64,000 nt of DNA from Paenilisteria rustica (GTDB lineage: Bacteria > Bacillota > Bacilli > Lactobacillales > Listeriaceae): contig NZ_JABJVM010000006.1 in NCBI RefSeq assembly GCF_013820765.1, positions 1 to 64,000 on the forward strand, read 5' to 3'. A program made the translations under genes and the position numbers. Shown one piece after another: positions 8,743 to 18,187 of the stretch (its first letter is position 1; every line of letters starts with the position of its first letter). Below the pieces are notes generated by a model. It had not been told where the DNA came from. It was given only the letters and a program-made list of their open reading frames with translations, and searched no databases.

Positions 8743-10116
8743 ATGACAAAGAAATTTTCAGATCAATATTATTTAGAAAACGCACCAGTGAAAAAAGCCA
8801 TCGCCCATTTATCGATTCCAATGATGATTGGGATGTCGGTCGGCACTATTTATAACGTCATCAACGCCTATTTCATCGGACTCTTACACGACACAAGCAT
8901 GCTCTCCGCGATTACGCTTGGCTTACCAATTTTCACGGTTCTCATGGCTTTTGGTAACGTATTTGGCGTTGGTGGTGGAACATTCATCACCCGCCTCAAT
9001 GGTCAAAAAGACACAGAAAGAGGCAAGCGCGTCGCCGGTTACACATTCTACGCCAGTATCATTGCCGGACTTTTACTCGCACTCCTCGCTCTCCTTTTAA
9101 TTGATCCGATTGCCCAACTGCTCGGCGCTGATGCAGCAACCTTTGATTATGCCAAAACCTACGCACTGACCCTATTTGCTGGTGGTTTCATCGTCATACT
9201 GAATTTCGCCCTCGAGCAGTTAGTCCGGTCTGGCGGGGCTTCCAAAGAATCCATGTACGGTATTTTTATCAGCACTGGGCTCAGCTTGATTCTTGATCCA
9301 ATCCTTATCTTAGGTCTAGGCTGGCATGTTGCAGGAGCTGCACTGGCCATGGTTTTATCCCAACTAGGTTCCGCCATTTACTACCTTTACTTCCTAGAAA
9401 AACGCAGCGAACATTTGCAAGGTTTCCTAAAACACTTCAAAATATCCATCAAAGACCAGCTCGAAATCTATAAAATTGGCGTCTCCGAACTATTACAGTC
9501 TGCCTTTTTAATCGTGACAACCTTACTGCTCAACAATTTTGCCATTCAATATGGTGATAATGTCATCGCAGGATTCGGAATCGCACTACGCATCGTTCAA
9601 ATTCCAGAATTCTTAGCCATGGGTCTAATTCTAGGTTTGATTCCATTCTTCGCATTTAACTTTGCTAGTAAGAATATTCCGAGATTTAAAGCGGGAATAA
9701 AACAAGCCTCCCTATATATCGGCGTCATTTCCGTTACATTTGTTGGCTTAGTTTACCTATTTAGAGCACCAATCCTCCACCTGTTCTCAAGCGATCCAAA
9801 TGTTCTAAGTATTGGTGCCTATATCCTCGTAGCTATGCTCGTATCGGCAATCTTCAACGGCTTTACCATCCTGTTCATCAGCCTTTTTCAAGCAACAGGT
9901 CAAGGCACGGCGACGATGGTCATGTCCGTCACACAGGGCGTCCTTTACATCCCGATGATTCTGATTTTGCACGCTGCATTCGGCCTCCACGGCGTTATTT
10001 GGTCCATGGCAGTCACCGAAACCATCACCTTAATTATGGGACTTATCTTCTTCATCGCCTTCCAGAAAAAATTGAAAACAACCGATTTAGCAGATGCAAA
10101 AGTCATCCCAGCATAA
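8743..10116 (+). CDS. MATE-family multidrug/Na+ antiporter
   Basis: A 457-residue membrane protein with about 12 hydrophobic segments in two related halves, typical of MATE transporters (MepA/NorM-like). The first half contains NVINAYFIGLLHD and FGVGGGTFITRLNGQ, a MepA-subfamily pattern. In the same transcript as the MarR gene, ending in a shared terminator with gor. Likely exports cationic drugs or a metabolite in exchange for Na+ or H+; the substrate is unknown. Confidence 0.92.
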   Translation: MTKKFSDQYYLENAPVKKAIAHLSIPMMIGMSVGTIYNVINAYFIGLLHDTSMLSAITLGLPIFTVLMAFGNVFGVGGGTFITRLNGQKDTERGKRVAGYTFYASIIAGLLLALLALLLIDPIAQLLGADAATFDYAKTYALTLFAGGFIVILNFALEQLVRSGGASKESMYGIFISTGLSLILDPILILGLGWHVAGAALAMVLSQLGSAIYYLYFLEKRSEHLQGFLKHFKISIKDQLEIYKIGVSELLQSAFLIVTTLLLNNFAIQYGDNVIAGFGIALRIVQIPEFLAMGLILGLIPFFAFNFASKNIPRFKAGIKQASLYIGVISVTFVGLVYLFRAPILHLFSSDPNVLSIGAYILVAMLVSAIFNGFTILFISLFQATGQGTATMVMSVTQGVLYIPMILILHAAFGLHGVIWSMAVTETITLIMGLIFFIAFQKKLKTTDLADAKVIPA

Positions 10117-10120
10117 AATT

Positions 10121-10154
10121 AAAGCGCCGTTCCTATATCTCAGGACGGCGCTTT
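10121..10154. terminator. Bidirectional terminator between MATE and gor
   Basis: AAAGCGCCGT and ACGGCGCTTT form a 10-bp stem between two convergent genes. The flanks are A-rich and T-poor, so strength may differ by direction. Confidence 0.8.
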
Positions 10155-10160
10155 ATCCTA

Positions 10161-11513
10161 TTAACGCATTGTAACAAACTCTTCTGATCCCGTTGGATGA
10201 ATCGCGACTGTGTTATCGAAATCAGCTTTCGTTGCGCCCATTTTCATCGCAACGGCAAAGCCTTGAATCATTTCATCAACACCCGTACCAATTCCGTGCA
10301 GGCCAACAACTTTCTCATTATCACCGGCACAAACCAGCTTCATTCGGCAAGGCTCGCGATGTTCTGTAATCGCAGTATACATCGAGGTAAACGAAGACGT
10401 ATAGACTTTCACTTGTGCCTCTCCATATTTTTCAATAGCTTCTGGTTCTGTCAAACCTATCGTCCCAATCGCCGGATGACTAAAAACAACCGTCGGAATC
10501 AGGTTATAGTCCAAATGCTCATCCAATTTCCCGTTAAATAACCGTTCAGACAAGCGACGTCCCGCAGCAATTGCAACTGGGGTCAGCTCAATATGGCCCG
10601 TGATATCTCCGACTGCATAAATCCCCGGAACCGCTGTATTTTGGAATTTATCTACTTTAATGTAGCCTTTTTTATCAAGTTCCACCGCCGTCGCCGCCAA
10701 GTTAAGCGTCTCGGTCACCGGTGTTCTGCCAATCGCCCAGATTAATTTTTCTACTGTCTGCGTGCGACCGTCCTCTAAGTGAAGCGTCACCGTTCCATCC
10801 TCATTTTTCGTGACCTCTTTAGGAATCGCCTCTGTATGAAGCGTTAACCCTTGCTCCTTCATGACTTCCATTAAAGTTTCCACTACTAAAGGATCAAATC
10901 TGCGTATCGGCGTCTGTTTACGAACAAACAAATGCGTCTCCACGCCAAAGCCCTGCAATACGCCCGCAAGCTCCACCGCAATGTAGCCAGCACCAACGAC
11001 CGCAACGCTTTTAGGCAACTCCGTCCATGCAAAAAAGCCGTCCGAATCCGTCCCATATTCTGCTCCTGGAACGTCAGGCCAAGCAGGTTTTCCACCCGTC
11101 GCCACCAAAATATGATCCGCCGTATAATGCGTACCATCCACCTCAATCGTATGCTCATCAACAAATGACGCGTAGCCCTTCAAAATATCGACCTTATTAT
11201 GATCGAGTCCGCGCTGATACGAGCCATGAATCCGCTCAATATACGCCTCCCGATTTTCCACCAACTTCGCAAAATCAAAATTTTCTTGTTTCACATCAAA
11301 GCCATAATCTGGCGCATATTTGTTCATCGCCTCAGAAATCTGAGCCCCATACCACATCACTTTTTTAGGCACACAACCAACGTTTACACACGTTCCACCA
11401 AGATGTTTCGGCTCCACAAGCGCACATTTCTTCCCGTAACTAGCCGCACGATTCACCGAAGAAATCCCGCCGCTGCCTCCACCAATCGCTATATAATCAT
11501 AATGTTCCACCAT
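10161..11513 (-). CDS. gor: Glutathione reductase
   Basis: Flavoprotein disulfide reductase of 450 residues. It has the FAD loop GGGSGGISS (11-19), the redox-active CVNVGC (Cys42/Cys47), the NADPH-binding [11 protein letters not shown], the second FAD motif YAVGDITG, and the C-terminal HPTGSEE with the catalytic His. It matches glutathione reductases better than lipoamide or mercuric reductases by the [10 protein letters not shown] motif and length. Listeria make glutathione, so a reductase is expected. Convergent with the MATE gene. Confidence 0.88.
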   Translation of the reverse strand: MVEHYDYIAIGGGSGGISSVNRAASYGKKCALVEPKHLGGTCVNVGCVPKKVMWYGAQISEAMNKYAPDYGFDVKQENFDFAKLVENREAYIERIHGSYQRGLDHNKVDILKGYASFVDEHTIEVDGTHYTADHILVATGGKPAWPDVPGAEYGTDSDGFFAWTELPKSVAVVGAGYIAVELAGVLQGFGVETHLFVRKQTPIRRFDPLVVETLMEVMKEQGLTLHTEAIPKEVTKNEDGTVTLHLEDGRTQTVEKLIWAIGRTPVTETLNLAATAVELDKKGYIKVDKFQNTAVPGIYAVGDITGHIELTPVAIAAGRRLSERLFNGKLDEHLDYNLIPTVVFSHPAIGTIGLTEPEAIEKYGEAQVKVYTSSFTSMYTAITEHREPCRMKLVCAGDNEKVVGLHGIGTGVDEMIQGFAVAMKMGATKADFDNTVAIHPTGSEEFVTMR

Positions 11514-11951
11514 ATGAAAACCTCCTTTATTTCTCTATCCTCCAATTCTACCCTAAGCAAGATTGAATTGAAAATGTTTGGATTTTGTTTTGAGGTTTAT
11601 GTTTTTCTTATGTTGATTGGTACTCTGTACACAGAAGGTCTGAAAATCATCTAATGGGCCATCAACTTTTATTTTTTATGCGTAAGACGTACATTCCGCT
11701 TTACACAAATCGAGCGAAAGCGGTTGCAATCAAGTGGTTTTGTGAAAGCCAAAAGCGGAGCGTATTGGCGCAAGTGATGACTGAAAACAGGGAGGGAGTA
11801 GCTTCCCCGACCATGTAAGAAGTTAAGCGAAACTGCTCTTGTGTAGCAGAACCGGAAGTTCATAAAACCACTTGATTGCGAGCGCTTGCCGCCGATTTAC
11901 CCCACGTAGGTTCAAGGTATCAAATAAAAAAGCCACCCGAGGGTGACTTTT
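11514..11951. other. Intergenic region with repeat B1
   Basis: No gene seen between gor and rpmE. 11707-11899 is the large palindromic repeat described separately. 11530-11690 is AT-rich with no clear structure. Confidence 0.7.
11707..11899. repeat. Long-arm palindromic repeat, copy B1
   Basis: The ends are inverted repeats of about 40 bp: AAATCGAGCGAAAGCG at the left and the near-complement of CGAGCGCTTGCCGCCGATTT at the right, with arms ATCAAGTGGTTTTGTG and CATAAAACCACTTGAT inside. The interior carries AAGCGGAGCGTATTGGCG, matching the hairpin tip of the other copies, plus about 80 bp not found in copy B2. Related copies are at 46571-46692, 18144-18187 (ends only) and, distantly, in 13692-14119. 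Confidence 0.8.
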
Positions 11952-11963
11952 TTATTTGATACC
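11916..11963 (-). terminator. Very long terminator hairpin overlapping the rpmE stop
   Basis: GGTATCAAATAAAAAAG-C-CACCC and its inverted partner give a stem of about 23 bp with one mismatch and a two-base loop, followed on the minus strand by ATTTG rather than more T. The core (11926-11953) is a classic A-tract/T-tract bidirectional terminator. The right arm is made of the last rpmE codons. Confidence 0.8.
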
Positions 11964-12197
11964 GTATTTTTTGTTGAAACGGTCGACACGTCCGTCGGCT
12001 GTCGCATGTTTTTGTTTACCAGTATAGAATGGGTGAGAATCAGAACTGATCTCGACACGTAGTAATGGATACTCGTTGCCATCTTCCCATTGAATAGTTT
12101 CGTTCGAGCCCTTAGTAGAACCAGAAAGAAATTTGAAATCTGTACTAGTATCAAGAAATACCACTTGACGGTATTCCGGGTGAATTCCAGCTTTCAT
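11952..12197 (-). CDS. rpmE2: 50S ribosomal protein L31 type B
   Basis: [19 protein letters not shown]... is the zinc-free (type B) L31: it lacks the CxxC cysteines of type A. About 81 residues. I choose the ATG at 12197 because AAGGAG lies 9 nt upstream; an in-frame TTG 9 bases earlier overlaps that site. Type B L31 is often induced under zinc limitation where a type A copy also exists. I see no Zur box nearby, and in Listeria this is, as I recall, the standard copy. Confidence 0.94.
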   Translation of the reverse strand: MKAGIHPEYRQVVFLDTSTDFKFLSGSTKGSNETIQWEDGNEYPLLRVEISSDSHPFYTGKQKHATADGRVDRFNKKYGIK

Positions 12198-12299
12198 TGT
12201 TTTCAACTCCTTCGCCCTGAATCATCTGAAACAGAGTAATTTCTGCACACTTGCACACAGTAAATTCATTATAACAATGCTTTTCTAATTTAGCAAGGC

Positions 12300-13571
12300 T
12301 TATTTTTTAAACATTTCTGTCTGGATAACTTCGAAAAAATCTGCATTTGTTGGTGTCTTTTTCAAATAGCGAATAAAGCGCTCGGAAATGTCTAATGCAT
12401 CGCCTTGAATCGGCATAATTTTACGGATTTTCCACAGCTGTTCTAGGTTTTCTTTTGGAAGTAATAGCTCTTCTTTACGCGTTCCTGAGCGGCGAATATC
12501 AATAGCTGGGAAGACGCGTCGCTCTGCCATCGCACGATCGAGATGGAGCTCCATATTTCCGGTTCCTTTAAATTCTTCATAAATCACGTCGTCCATTCGC
12601 GAACCTGTGTCAACAAGTGCTGTTGCCAAGATTGTTAAACTTCCGCCTTCTTCGATGTTTCGAGCAGCCCCGAAAAAGCGCTTCGGTCTGTGGAAAGCGG
12701 CTGGATCAATACCGCCAGAGAGCGTTCGCCCGCTTGGTGGAATAACAAGATTATACGCTCTAGCTAGCCGCGTAATACTATCCATCAAAATAATAACGTC
12801 ACGCTTTTGCTCCACAAGACGCATCGCTCGTTCTAAGACCAGCTCAGCAACTTTTATATGATTTTCTGGAACTTCATCAAACGTCGAGCTAACAACCTCT
12901 GCTTTGACCGAGCGCTCAATATCGGTTACCTCTTCAGGGCGTTCATCGATCAATAGTACAATCAGTTCTGCATCCGGACTATTTTCTGTAATCGCGTTAG
13001 CAATTTCTTTTAAAAGAATCGTTTTACCAGCCTTAGGAGGAGCTACAATCAATCCACGTTGTCCGAAACCAATCGGGGCAATCATGTCGATCATACGCGT
13101 TGAAATCGGCTCTTGACCAATCTCCATACGTATTTGGCGATCAGGATATAACGGCGTTAAACCTGGGAAATGAACACGTTCTTTCGCCACCTCGGGATTT
13201 TCGCCATTAACCGCCTCGACGTGAAGCAAACCAAAATAGCGCTCATTTTCTTTTGGAGGGCGAACTTTTCCTGAAACCTTATCACCAGTTCTTAGATCGA
13301 AACGTCTGATTTGGGAAGCCGATATGTAGATATCTTCGGAGCTTGCAGAATAGTTGATGGGGCGCAGGAAGCCAAAACCTTCCGAGGCAATAATGTCAAG
13401 AACGCCTTCCATAAAGAAGAAGCCTTGTTTTTCAGCACTTGCCTTTAGCAGCGCAAAGCTGAGTTCTCTTTTAGTGAGCTTGCTATAATAGGGAATCTTA
13501 TGTTCCTTTGCAAGCGCATAGATTTCTTTAATTGTCAGTTTTTCCAGATAAGAAATGGATATGTCCGGCAT
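12300..13571 (-). CDS. rho: Transcription termination factor Rho
   Basis: ATP-dependent RNA helicase that ends transcription. The 423 residues comprise an N-terminal Rho-N helix domain (about 5-45), the cold-shock-like RNA-binding fold with GFGFLRP (65-71), and the RecA-like ATPase with Walker A PPKAGKT (178-184) and Walker [12 protein letters not shown], then the Q- and R-loop region. It follows murA in transcription order, with repeat DNA between them. In L. monocytogenes, as I recall, gtcA and a glycosyltransferase gene separate rho from rpmE; here the gap is about 100 bp. Confidence 0.96.
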   Translation of the reverse strand: MPDISISYLEKLTIKEIYALAKEHKIPYYSKLTKRELSFALLKASAEKQGFFFMEGVLDIIASEGFGFLRPINYSASSEDIYISASQIRRFDLRTGDKVSGKVRPPKENERYFGLLHVEAVNGENPEVAKERVHFPGLTPLYPDRQIRMEIGQEPISTRMIDMIAPIGFGQRGLIVAPPKAGKTILLKEIANAITENSPDAELIVLLIDERPEEVTDIERSVKAEVVSSTFDEVPENHIKVAELVLERAMRLVEQKRDVIILMDSITRLARAYNLVIPPSGRTLSGGIDPAAFHRPKRFFGAARNIEEGGSLTILATALVDTGSRMDDVIYEEFKGTGNMELHLDRAMAERRVFPAIDIRRSGTRKEELLLPKENLEQLWKIRKIMPIQGDALDISERFIRYLKKTPTNADFFEVIQTEMFKK

Positions 13572-13691
13572 ATAATTTGACCACCTTTTGGATTTTTTGT
13601 AAAGAGGATTTTAGGAGAGCTGAGGATTTAAGTATATTTTTCATGATTTACTACTAAAATTTCAATGGAGGCAACTCGTGTTTCAGAGCAG

Positions 13692-14119
13692 ACTACAAAC
13701 TCACTTTGTTCCTTTGCATATTAGGGTTGTAACTCGCTTCACTTCAAACAAAGGTGCGTGCTTTACCGCCAACTGGTGTTTCAACGCCATCTCACGATCT
13801 CCCACCAAATCTCAGCGGAGCGACAAGCGCTCAGATTCTAGGCAAAGCCGCGCACCGGAGCGGAATGTACTAAAGTACATGAGCACTGGAGCACAGGCTT
13901 TGGATAAGAACTACAAACTCACTTTGTTCCTTTGCATATTAGGGTTATAACTCGCTTCACTTCAAACAAAGGTGCGTGCTTTACCGCCAACTGGTGTTTC
14001 AACGCCATCTCACGATCTCCCACCAAATCTCAGCGGAGCAACAAGCGCTCAGATTCTAGGCAAAGCCGCGCACCGGAGCGGAATGTACTAAAGTACATGA
14101 GCACTGGAGCACAGGCTTT
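13692..14119. repeat. Two direct copies of a 210-bp repeat (period 218 bp)
   Basis: 13692-13901 and 13910-14119 differ at only a few bases. Each starts with a module-C-like segment (ending GCATATTAGGGTT), then GGTGCGTGCTTTACC, whose complement GGCAAAGCCGCGCACC closes an outer stem, then GCGGAATGTACTAAAGTACATGAGC, a hairpin tip shared with repeat B2. A 22-bp segment (13812-13833 and 14030-14051) recurs inverted at 14131-14152, ending 5 bases before the murA stop. High identity suggests recent duplication. The open frames here are by-products. Confidence 0.9.
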
Positions 14120-14156
14120 AACGACGAAGATGAGTGCTTGTCGCTCCGCTGAATGA

Positions 14157-15428
14157 CTAGACGATTTCGGAGGCGTGGGAAACCTTACAAATATCAGCAC
14201 CTATACCTTCTAATTTTTCGATAATGCGGCCGTAGCCTCGTTCAATATGTTCCACGCCATGGATTTCCGTAACACCATCTGCAGCGAGGCCTGCGATAAC
14301 AAGTGAGGCTCCCGCACGTAAATCTGATGCGGTTACTGTAGCGCCCCTAAGTTGCGTTGGGCCTGTGACTATGGCTGCACGGCTTTGCAGTTTGAAGCGG
14401 CCACCCATGCGTTTTAGCTCATCGATATGTTTAAAACGACTTGGATAAATAGTATCTGTTACAACACTACTTCCATGGGCACCGGCTAATAACGCAGTCA
14501 TTGGTTGTTGTAAATCGGTTGGAAACCCTGGATAGGCGTAGGTTTTGATATCTACTTTTTTCAGTGAACCACTTTTCCCAATGTAGGCAGAATCTTCATC
14601 CATTTCAATGGATACGCCGGCTTCGACGAGTTTCGCTTTCACTGCTTCCATGTGGGCTGGAATAATGTTTTCGACCTTGATTCCAGAGCCCGCTGCTGCT
14701 GCTAAAATCATGAAAGTTCCTGCTTCGATGCGGTCAGGAATAATCGTGTGACGGCATCCGTGGAGTGTTTCAACGCCTTCGATACGGATAGTATCTGTGC
14801 CAGCACCTTTTATTTTTGCTCCCATGCTCGTAAGAAGAGTCGCCACATCGATAATTTCTGGCTCCTTGGCTGCGTTTTCGATAACTGTTTTTCCAGTTGC
14901 TTTTACAGCGGCAAGCATAATATTGATGGTTGCGCCGACGCTAACGACGTCTAGATAGATACGGGCACCTTTTAATTCGTCAGCACGTAAATAGATGGCT
15001 CCTTGCTCATTTGTAACTGTAGCTCCCAGTGCCTCAAAGCCTTTAATGTGTTGATCAATGGGACGCGGACCTAAATAACACCCACCTGGAAGCCCGATAA
15101 CCGCTTTTTTGAAACGGCCTAGCATCGCACCCATGAGGTAGTAGGAAGCGCGTAATTTTTTTACATTGCCGTTTGGTAGTGGCATATCCATTAAATTAGA
15201 CGGATCAATTGTGACTGCATCTGTGTCAGCATGAATCGTTCCGCCAAGTTCTTCTAAAATTGCATATAATGTGTGTACATCGGATATATCGGGTAAGCCT
15301 TCAATGGTAACATCTGAATCAGCGAGAATTGTAGCAGGAATAAGCGCCACAGCACTATTCTTAGCACCATCCACACGCAACGTCCCAGATAATTCTCTTC
15401 CACCTTTTATTACTAATTTCTCAATCAT
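14157..15428 (-). CDS. murZ: UDP-N-acetylglucosamine 1-carboxyvinyltransferase (MurA2/MurZ type)
   Basis: First committed step of peptidoglycan synthesis: transfers enolpyruvate from PEP to UDP-GlcNAc. The 423-residue protein has KNS at 23-25 and the catalytic, fosfomycin-sensitive cysteine in [16 protein letters not shown] (Cys117). The position next to rho identifies it, from remembered synteny, as the MurZ paralog (lmo2552) rather than the murA near the atp genes. In Listeria both copies exist, with this one reported as the ClpC-linked or minor copy, so its exact contribution here is uncertain. Confidence 0.92.
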   Translation of the reverse strand: MIEKLVIKGGRELSGTLRVDGAKNSAVALIPATILADSDVTIEGLPDISDVHTLYAILEELGGTIHADTDAVTIDPSNLMDMPLPNGNVKKLRASYYLMGAMLGRFKKAVIGLPGGCYLGPRPIDQHIKGFEALGATVTNEQGAIYLRADELKGARIYLDVVSVGATINIMLAAVKATGKTVIENAAKEPEIIDVATLLTSMGAKIKGAGTDTIRIEGVETLHGCRHTIIPDRIEAGTFMILAAAAGSGIKVENIIPAHMEAVKAKLVEAGVSIEMDEDSAYIGKSGSLKKVDIKTYAYPGFPTDLQQPMTALLAGAHGSSVVTDTIYPSRFKHIDELKRMGGRFKLQSRAAIVTGPTQLRGATVTASDLRAGASLVIAGLAADGVTEIHGVEHIERGYGRIIEKLEGIGADICKVSHASEIV

Positions 15429-15866
15429 ACCGTTCCTTCTTTCTAATCAAAAAGATTTCACTTGTTGCTAATTATCCCTGATATTGAGGAAATTTGCAAA
15501 TATTGAAAAGCTGAAGAAGCCCGTTAGACCCGAAAAAGCTTGGAGCGACCGCAATGAAAACCCACTCTTGGTTTTTATGGAGGGCGCGAAAGCTTCGAGG
15601 GGCTGGCTTCTGAAGCTGGATCCGGAAGCGCTGGTTTTGACGCAGCACATGGATTACATGCTCACATTCGTTCTCATGCATATTGGGCTTCTAATTCAGC
15701 TCAATACGCTTCTTAAGAATCCCAACAAAGCTGAAACGGCCCGTTCAGCTCCGACAAAAACTGGAGCGGCTACCAGAAAAAGCCGGTCTTGACGCAGCGC
15801 ATGGATTACATGCTCACTTTCGTTCTCATGCATATTGGGGTTCTAATTCTCCATTCCTCAAACCCC
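15429..15866. repeat. Composite A-C-A-C repeat array
   Basis: No gene between murZ and the monooxygenase. 15506-15630 is a diverged module A: AGAAGCC 15515-15521 pairs with GGCTTCT 15605-15611, and AAAACC 15557-15562 with GGTTTT 15570-15575. It is followed by TTGACGCAGC and module C1, whose hairpin TTGGGCTTCT 15683-15692 pairs with AGAATCCCAA 15716-15725. A truncated A copy (15727-15792) and module C2 follow (GGGGTT 15837-15842 with AACCCC 15861-15866). The second unit ends at the next gene's stop. Confidence 0.85.
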
Positions 15867-17012
15867 TCAACTATCCAAATCCACATCATATATATATTCC
15901 AATTGTTTCCGCTGTGCCGAGGCTGGTGCTAAGCGCATCCCCATATTTCGTACCTTGCATACAAACGGCGCCTCGAATTGAGCAACTTTTCCAATCAGCC
16001 GTGATCGCTCTGTGATTTTCTTTGTTCTGCCAACCCTCGCTTGACTAAATGCCTCGAAAGCCAGCTCCACATTATCGATTTTTTTCAAATAATTACGCAA
16101 AATAATCGCGTCTTCCATCGCCTGACAGCCACCCTGCCCCAAATTTGGTGTCATCGCATGTGCCGCGTCTCCCATTAAAACCGCGCGCCCCTTTGCAAAA
16201 CTTTTCATAGGCTCCAAATCAAAAATATCTCCACGTATCAGCTTATCTGGATTTGTAGCTTCCAGTATGTCCCGAATCGGCTGATGATAGGAACCAAAAC
16301 GCTCTACTAGATGCGATAATTCATATGTTTGATGCGCAATGCTGTTCTCAGAAGCCCCAACTACCGCAAACCAATATGTTTCCTGGTTTGCTAGAGGGAC
16401 AATTCCTACGCGTCCTTTTGTACCCCAAGTTTCAGTGAATAGCTTTGTATCTGCATCTTTCGGCTGGGTTTTAGCAACGCCACGCCAACAGGTGTAGCCC
16501 GCATAACGAAGCGGCTGTTTGCCAAAAATACGATTCCTTGCAACAGAATGAATCCCGTCTGCAACGATTGCGTAATCCCCGCGAACCTCAGAGCCATCTT
16601 CCATCTGTAGCACAACTCCTGAAGCGCTCTGTATCAAATCTCGACATTTGCTTCCTAATCTTAGCGTGCCTTCTTTCAATGTGTTTAACAGAATTTCCTG
16701 CAAATCGGCTCTATGTATCGCATAAATCGGGAAAGTAAACTTCTCATCATCTAATTTCGTTATAGCTTTTCCAGCTTCATCCACAATCGCTATTCCTTTA
16801 GAGCTGACATTTCCCATCGCCTTTACTTGGTCGGCCAAGCCTAATAACTCCAGCGCTAACATCCCATTTGGCGCAATTGTAATGCCTGCCCCAACTCGTT
16901 TTATTTCCTCAGCCTGCTCATAAATTTCTACAGAAAAACCAGATTGTTGTAATGCTATTCCTGTCATCAAACCCGCAATTCCGCCACCTATAATTAAAAA
17001 TTTATCTGCCAT
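15867..17012 (-). CDS. FAD-dependent monooxygenase (aromatic hydroxylase family)
   Basis: About 381 residues of the UbiH/salicylate-hydroxylase type. It has the N-terminal FAD loop IIGGGIAGLMTGIALQQSG, then the mid-sequence DG motif IVADGIHS and the second FAD motif LMGDAAHAMTPNLGQGG. Start at 17012 (ATG) with GGAG 8 nt upstream; a GTG nine bases earlier is less likely. Hydroxylates an aromatic or similar ring using NAD(P)H and O2; the substrate cannot be told. It stands alone between repeat-bearing gaps. L. monocytogenes has, as I recall, lafAB glycosyltransferases in this interval instead. Confidence 0.85.
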   Translation of the reverse strand: MADKFLIIGGGIAGLMTGIALQQSGFSVEIYEQAEEIKRVGAGITIAPNGMLALELLGLADQVKAMGNVSSKGIAIVDEAGKAITKLDDEKFTFPIYAIHRADLQEILLNTLKEGTLRLGSKCRDLIQSASGVVLQMEDGSEVRGDYAIVADGIHSVARNRIFGKQPLRYAGYTCWRGVAKTQPKDADTKLFTETWGTKGRVGIVPLANQETYWFAVVGASENSIAHQTYELSHLVERFGSYHQPIRDILEATNPDKLIRGDIFDLEPMKSFAKGRAVLMGDAAHAMTPNLGQGGCQAMEDAIILRNYLKKIDNVELAFEAFSQARVGRTKKITERSRLIGKVAQFEAPFVCKVRNMGMRLAPASAQRKQLEYIYDVDLDS

Positions 17013-17109
17013 TTCTCGCACTCCATTCTTTGTATGCGTTCTCTTTTTAAGTGTATCAAGCTTTGGGAAAATTGGATATCCAACTTTTGGTTTATGTATT
17101 GGGGTTCGC

Positions 17110-17189
17110 TGTCTTGACCCGGTGCATAAAAGGATTACTTGCTCTCATGCATATTGGTACTGTAATTCACTTCGTTCAAACAGTACCAA
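17110..17189. repeat. Module C3 hairpin repeat
   Basis: GGATTACTTGCTCTCATGCATATT is followed by TTGGTACTGT (17154-17163), perfectly complementary to ACAGTACCAA (17180-17189), with a loop beginning AATTCA. The same leader and loop with a differently paired stem occur at 15683-15725 and 45609-45640. It abuts the fba terminator. Confidence 0.8.
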
Positions 17190-17221
17190 CAAAAAATAAC
17201 GAGCCAAAATTTGGCTCGTTA
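17190..17221 (-). terminator. Terminator of fba
   Basis: TAACGAGCCAAA/TTTGGCTCGTTA (17197-17221) is a 12-bp stem followed on the minus strand by TTTTTT. Confidence 0.9.
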
Positions 17222-17239
17222 TCATCATTAAGTATAAAA

Positions 17240-18094
17240 TTATGCTTTGCCGTTTGAACCAAATTCTTGGATCTTAGCAACAACTGTTTTAACAATCGCA
17301 GCTTGGCCAGGTCCGATAACTTTACGTGGATCGTAAACTTTATCATCTGTAGCTAATTTTTCGCGAACAGCGGCAGTCCAAACGATTTGGCATTCCGTGT
17401 TAACGTTGATTTTGCTGTGACCGTGTTCGATTGCTTGTTTGATTTGGTGTTCAGGAATTCCAGAACCACCGTGTAGTACTAGAGGAGCACCAGTTAATTT
17501 CGAGATTTCTTCCATTTCTTTGAATCCTAGAACTGGTTCGCCGTGATAAGGACCATGTACAGAACCTAATGCTGCAGCAAGTGCATCAATGTTAGCTTCT
17601 TTAACAACACGTAAACATTCAGCAGGATCAGCATAGTTGATTCCGCCTGTTACGCCGTCTTCTTCGCCACCAACAGTTCCAACTTCGGCTTCAACAGAAA
17701 CGCCTTTTGGATGTGCGTAGTCAACAACTTTTTTAGTCATTTCAACGTTTTCATCGATTGGGTGATGAGAACCATCGATCATAACAGATGAGAATCCTGC
17801 ATCGATTGCAGCTTTACAAGAATCAAAAGATGAACCATGATCCAAGTGAATTGCAACTGGTACAGTGATTTTTAGGTCATGCATAAGTCCTTCAGTCATT
17901 TTAACTACTGTCGTAAATCCGCCCATGTATTTTGCTGCTCCTTCAGAAACACCAAGGATTACAGGGGATTTTTCTTGTTCTGCAGCTTCTAAAATAGCGC
18001 GAGTCCATTCAAGGTTATTGATATTGAATTGACCAACAGCATATTTACCAGCTAACGCTTTGTTCAACATTTCAGTCATACTAACGATAGGCAT
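17240..18094 (-). CDS. fbaA: Fructose-1,6-bisphosphate aldolase, class II
   Basis: Cleaves fructose-1,6-bisphosphate to dihydroxyacetone phosphate and glyceraldehyde-3-phosphate in glycolysis. 284 residues with the zinc-site HLDHGSS (His83, His86), MIDGSHHP and the later HGGSG segment of class II aldolases. Monocistronic: own terminator downstream and a 280-bp gap upstream. Codon use looks like that of a highly expressed gene. Confidence 0.97.
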   Translation of the reverse strand: MPIVSMTEMLNKALAGKYAVGQFNINNLEWTRAILEAAEQEKSPVILGVSEGAAKYMGGFTTVVKMTEGLMHDLKITVPVAIHLDHGSSFDSCKAAIDAGFSSVMIDGSHHPIDENVEMTKKVVDYAHPKGVSVEAEVGTVGGEEDGVTGGINYADPAECLRVVKEANIDALAAALGSVHGPYHGEPVLGFKEMEEISKLTGAPLVLHGGSGIPEHQIKQAIEHGHSKINVNTECQIVWTAAVREKLATDDKVYDPRKVIGPGQAAIVKTVVAKIQEFGSNGKA

Positions 18095-18143
18095 AATACA
18101 ATTTCCTCCTCAGGAATATAAGAGGTCTCGTGCATCCATCGGG

Positions 18144-18187
18144 TAAATCGGCGGAATACAAACGCTTTCGCTCGATTTGTGTAAAGC
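18144..18187. repeat. Repeat B3, ends-only copy (inverted)
   Basis: Read on the minus strand it is ACAAATCGAGCGAAAGCG followed directly by TTTGTATTC and CGCCGATTTA: the two outer ends of repeats B1/B2 joined with the whole interior missing. It lies in the fba upstream region. Confidence 0.75.

Noticed and set aside
11785-11810. yybP-ykoY (manganese) riboswitch-like GGGAGTAGCTTCCCC motif inside repeat B1
   Set aside because: Only a short stretch is similar. The rest of the riboswitch core is not found, and no Mn or transport gene follows on either strand.
13678-14156. Two plus-strand frames of 74-90 codons with shared sequence
   Set aside because: They are the translation of the direct repeat. 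Composition is not protein-like and there is no ribosome-binding site.
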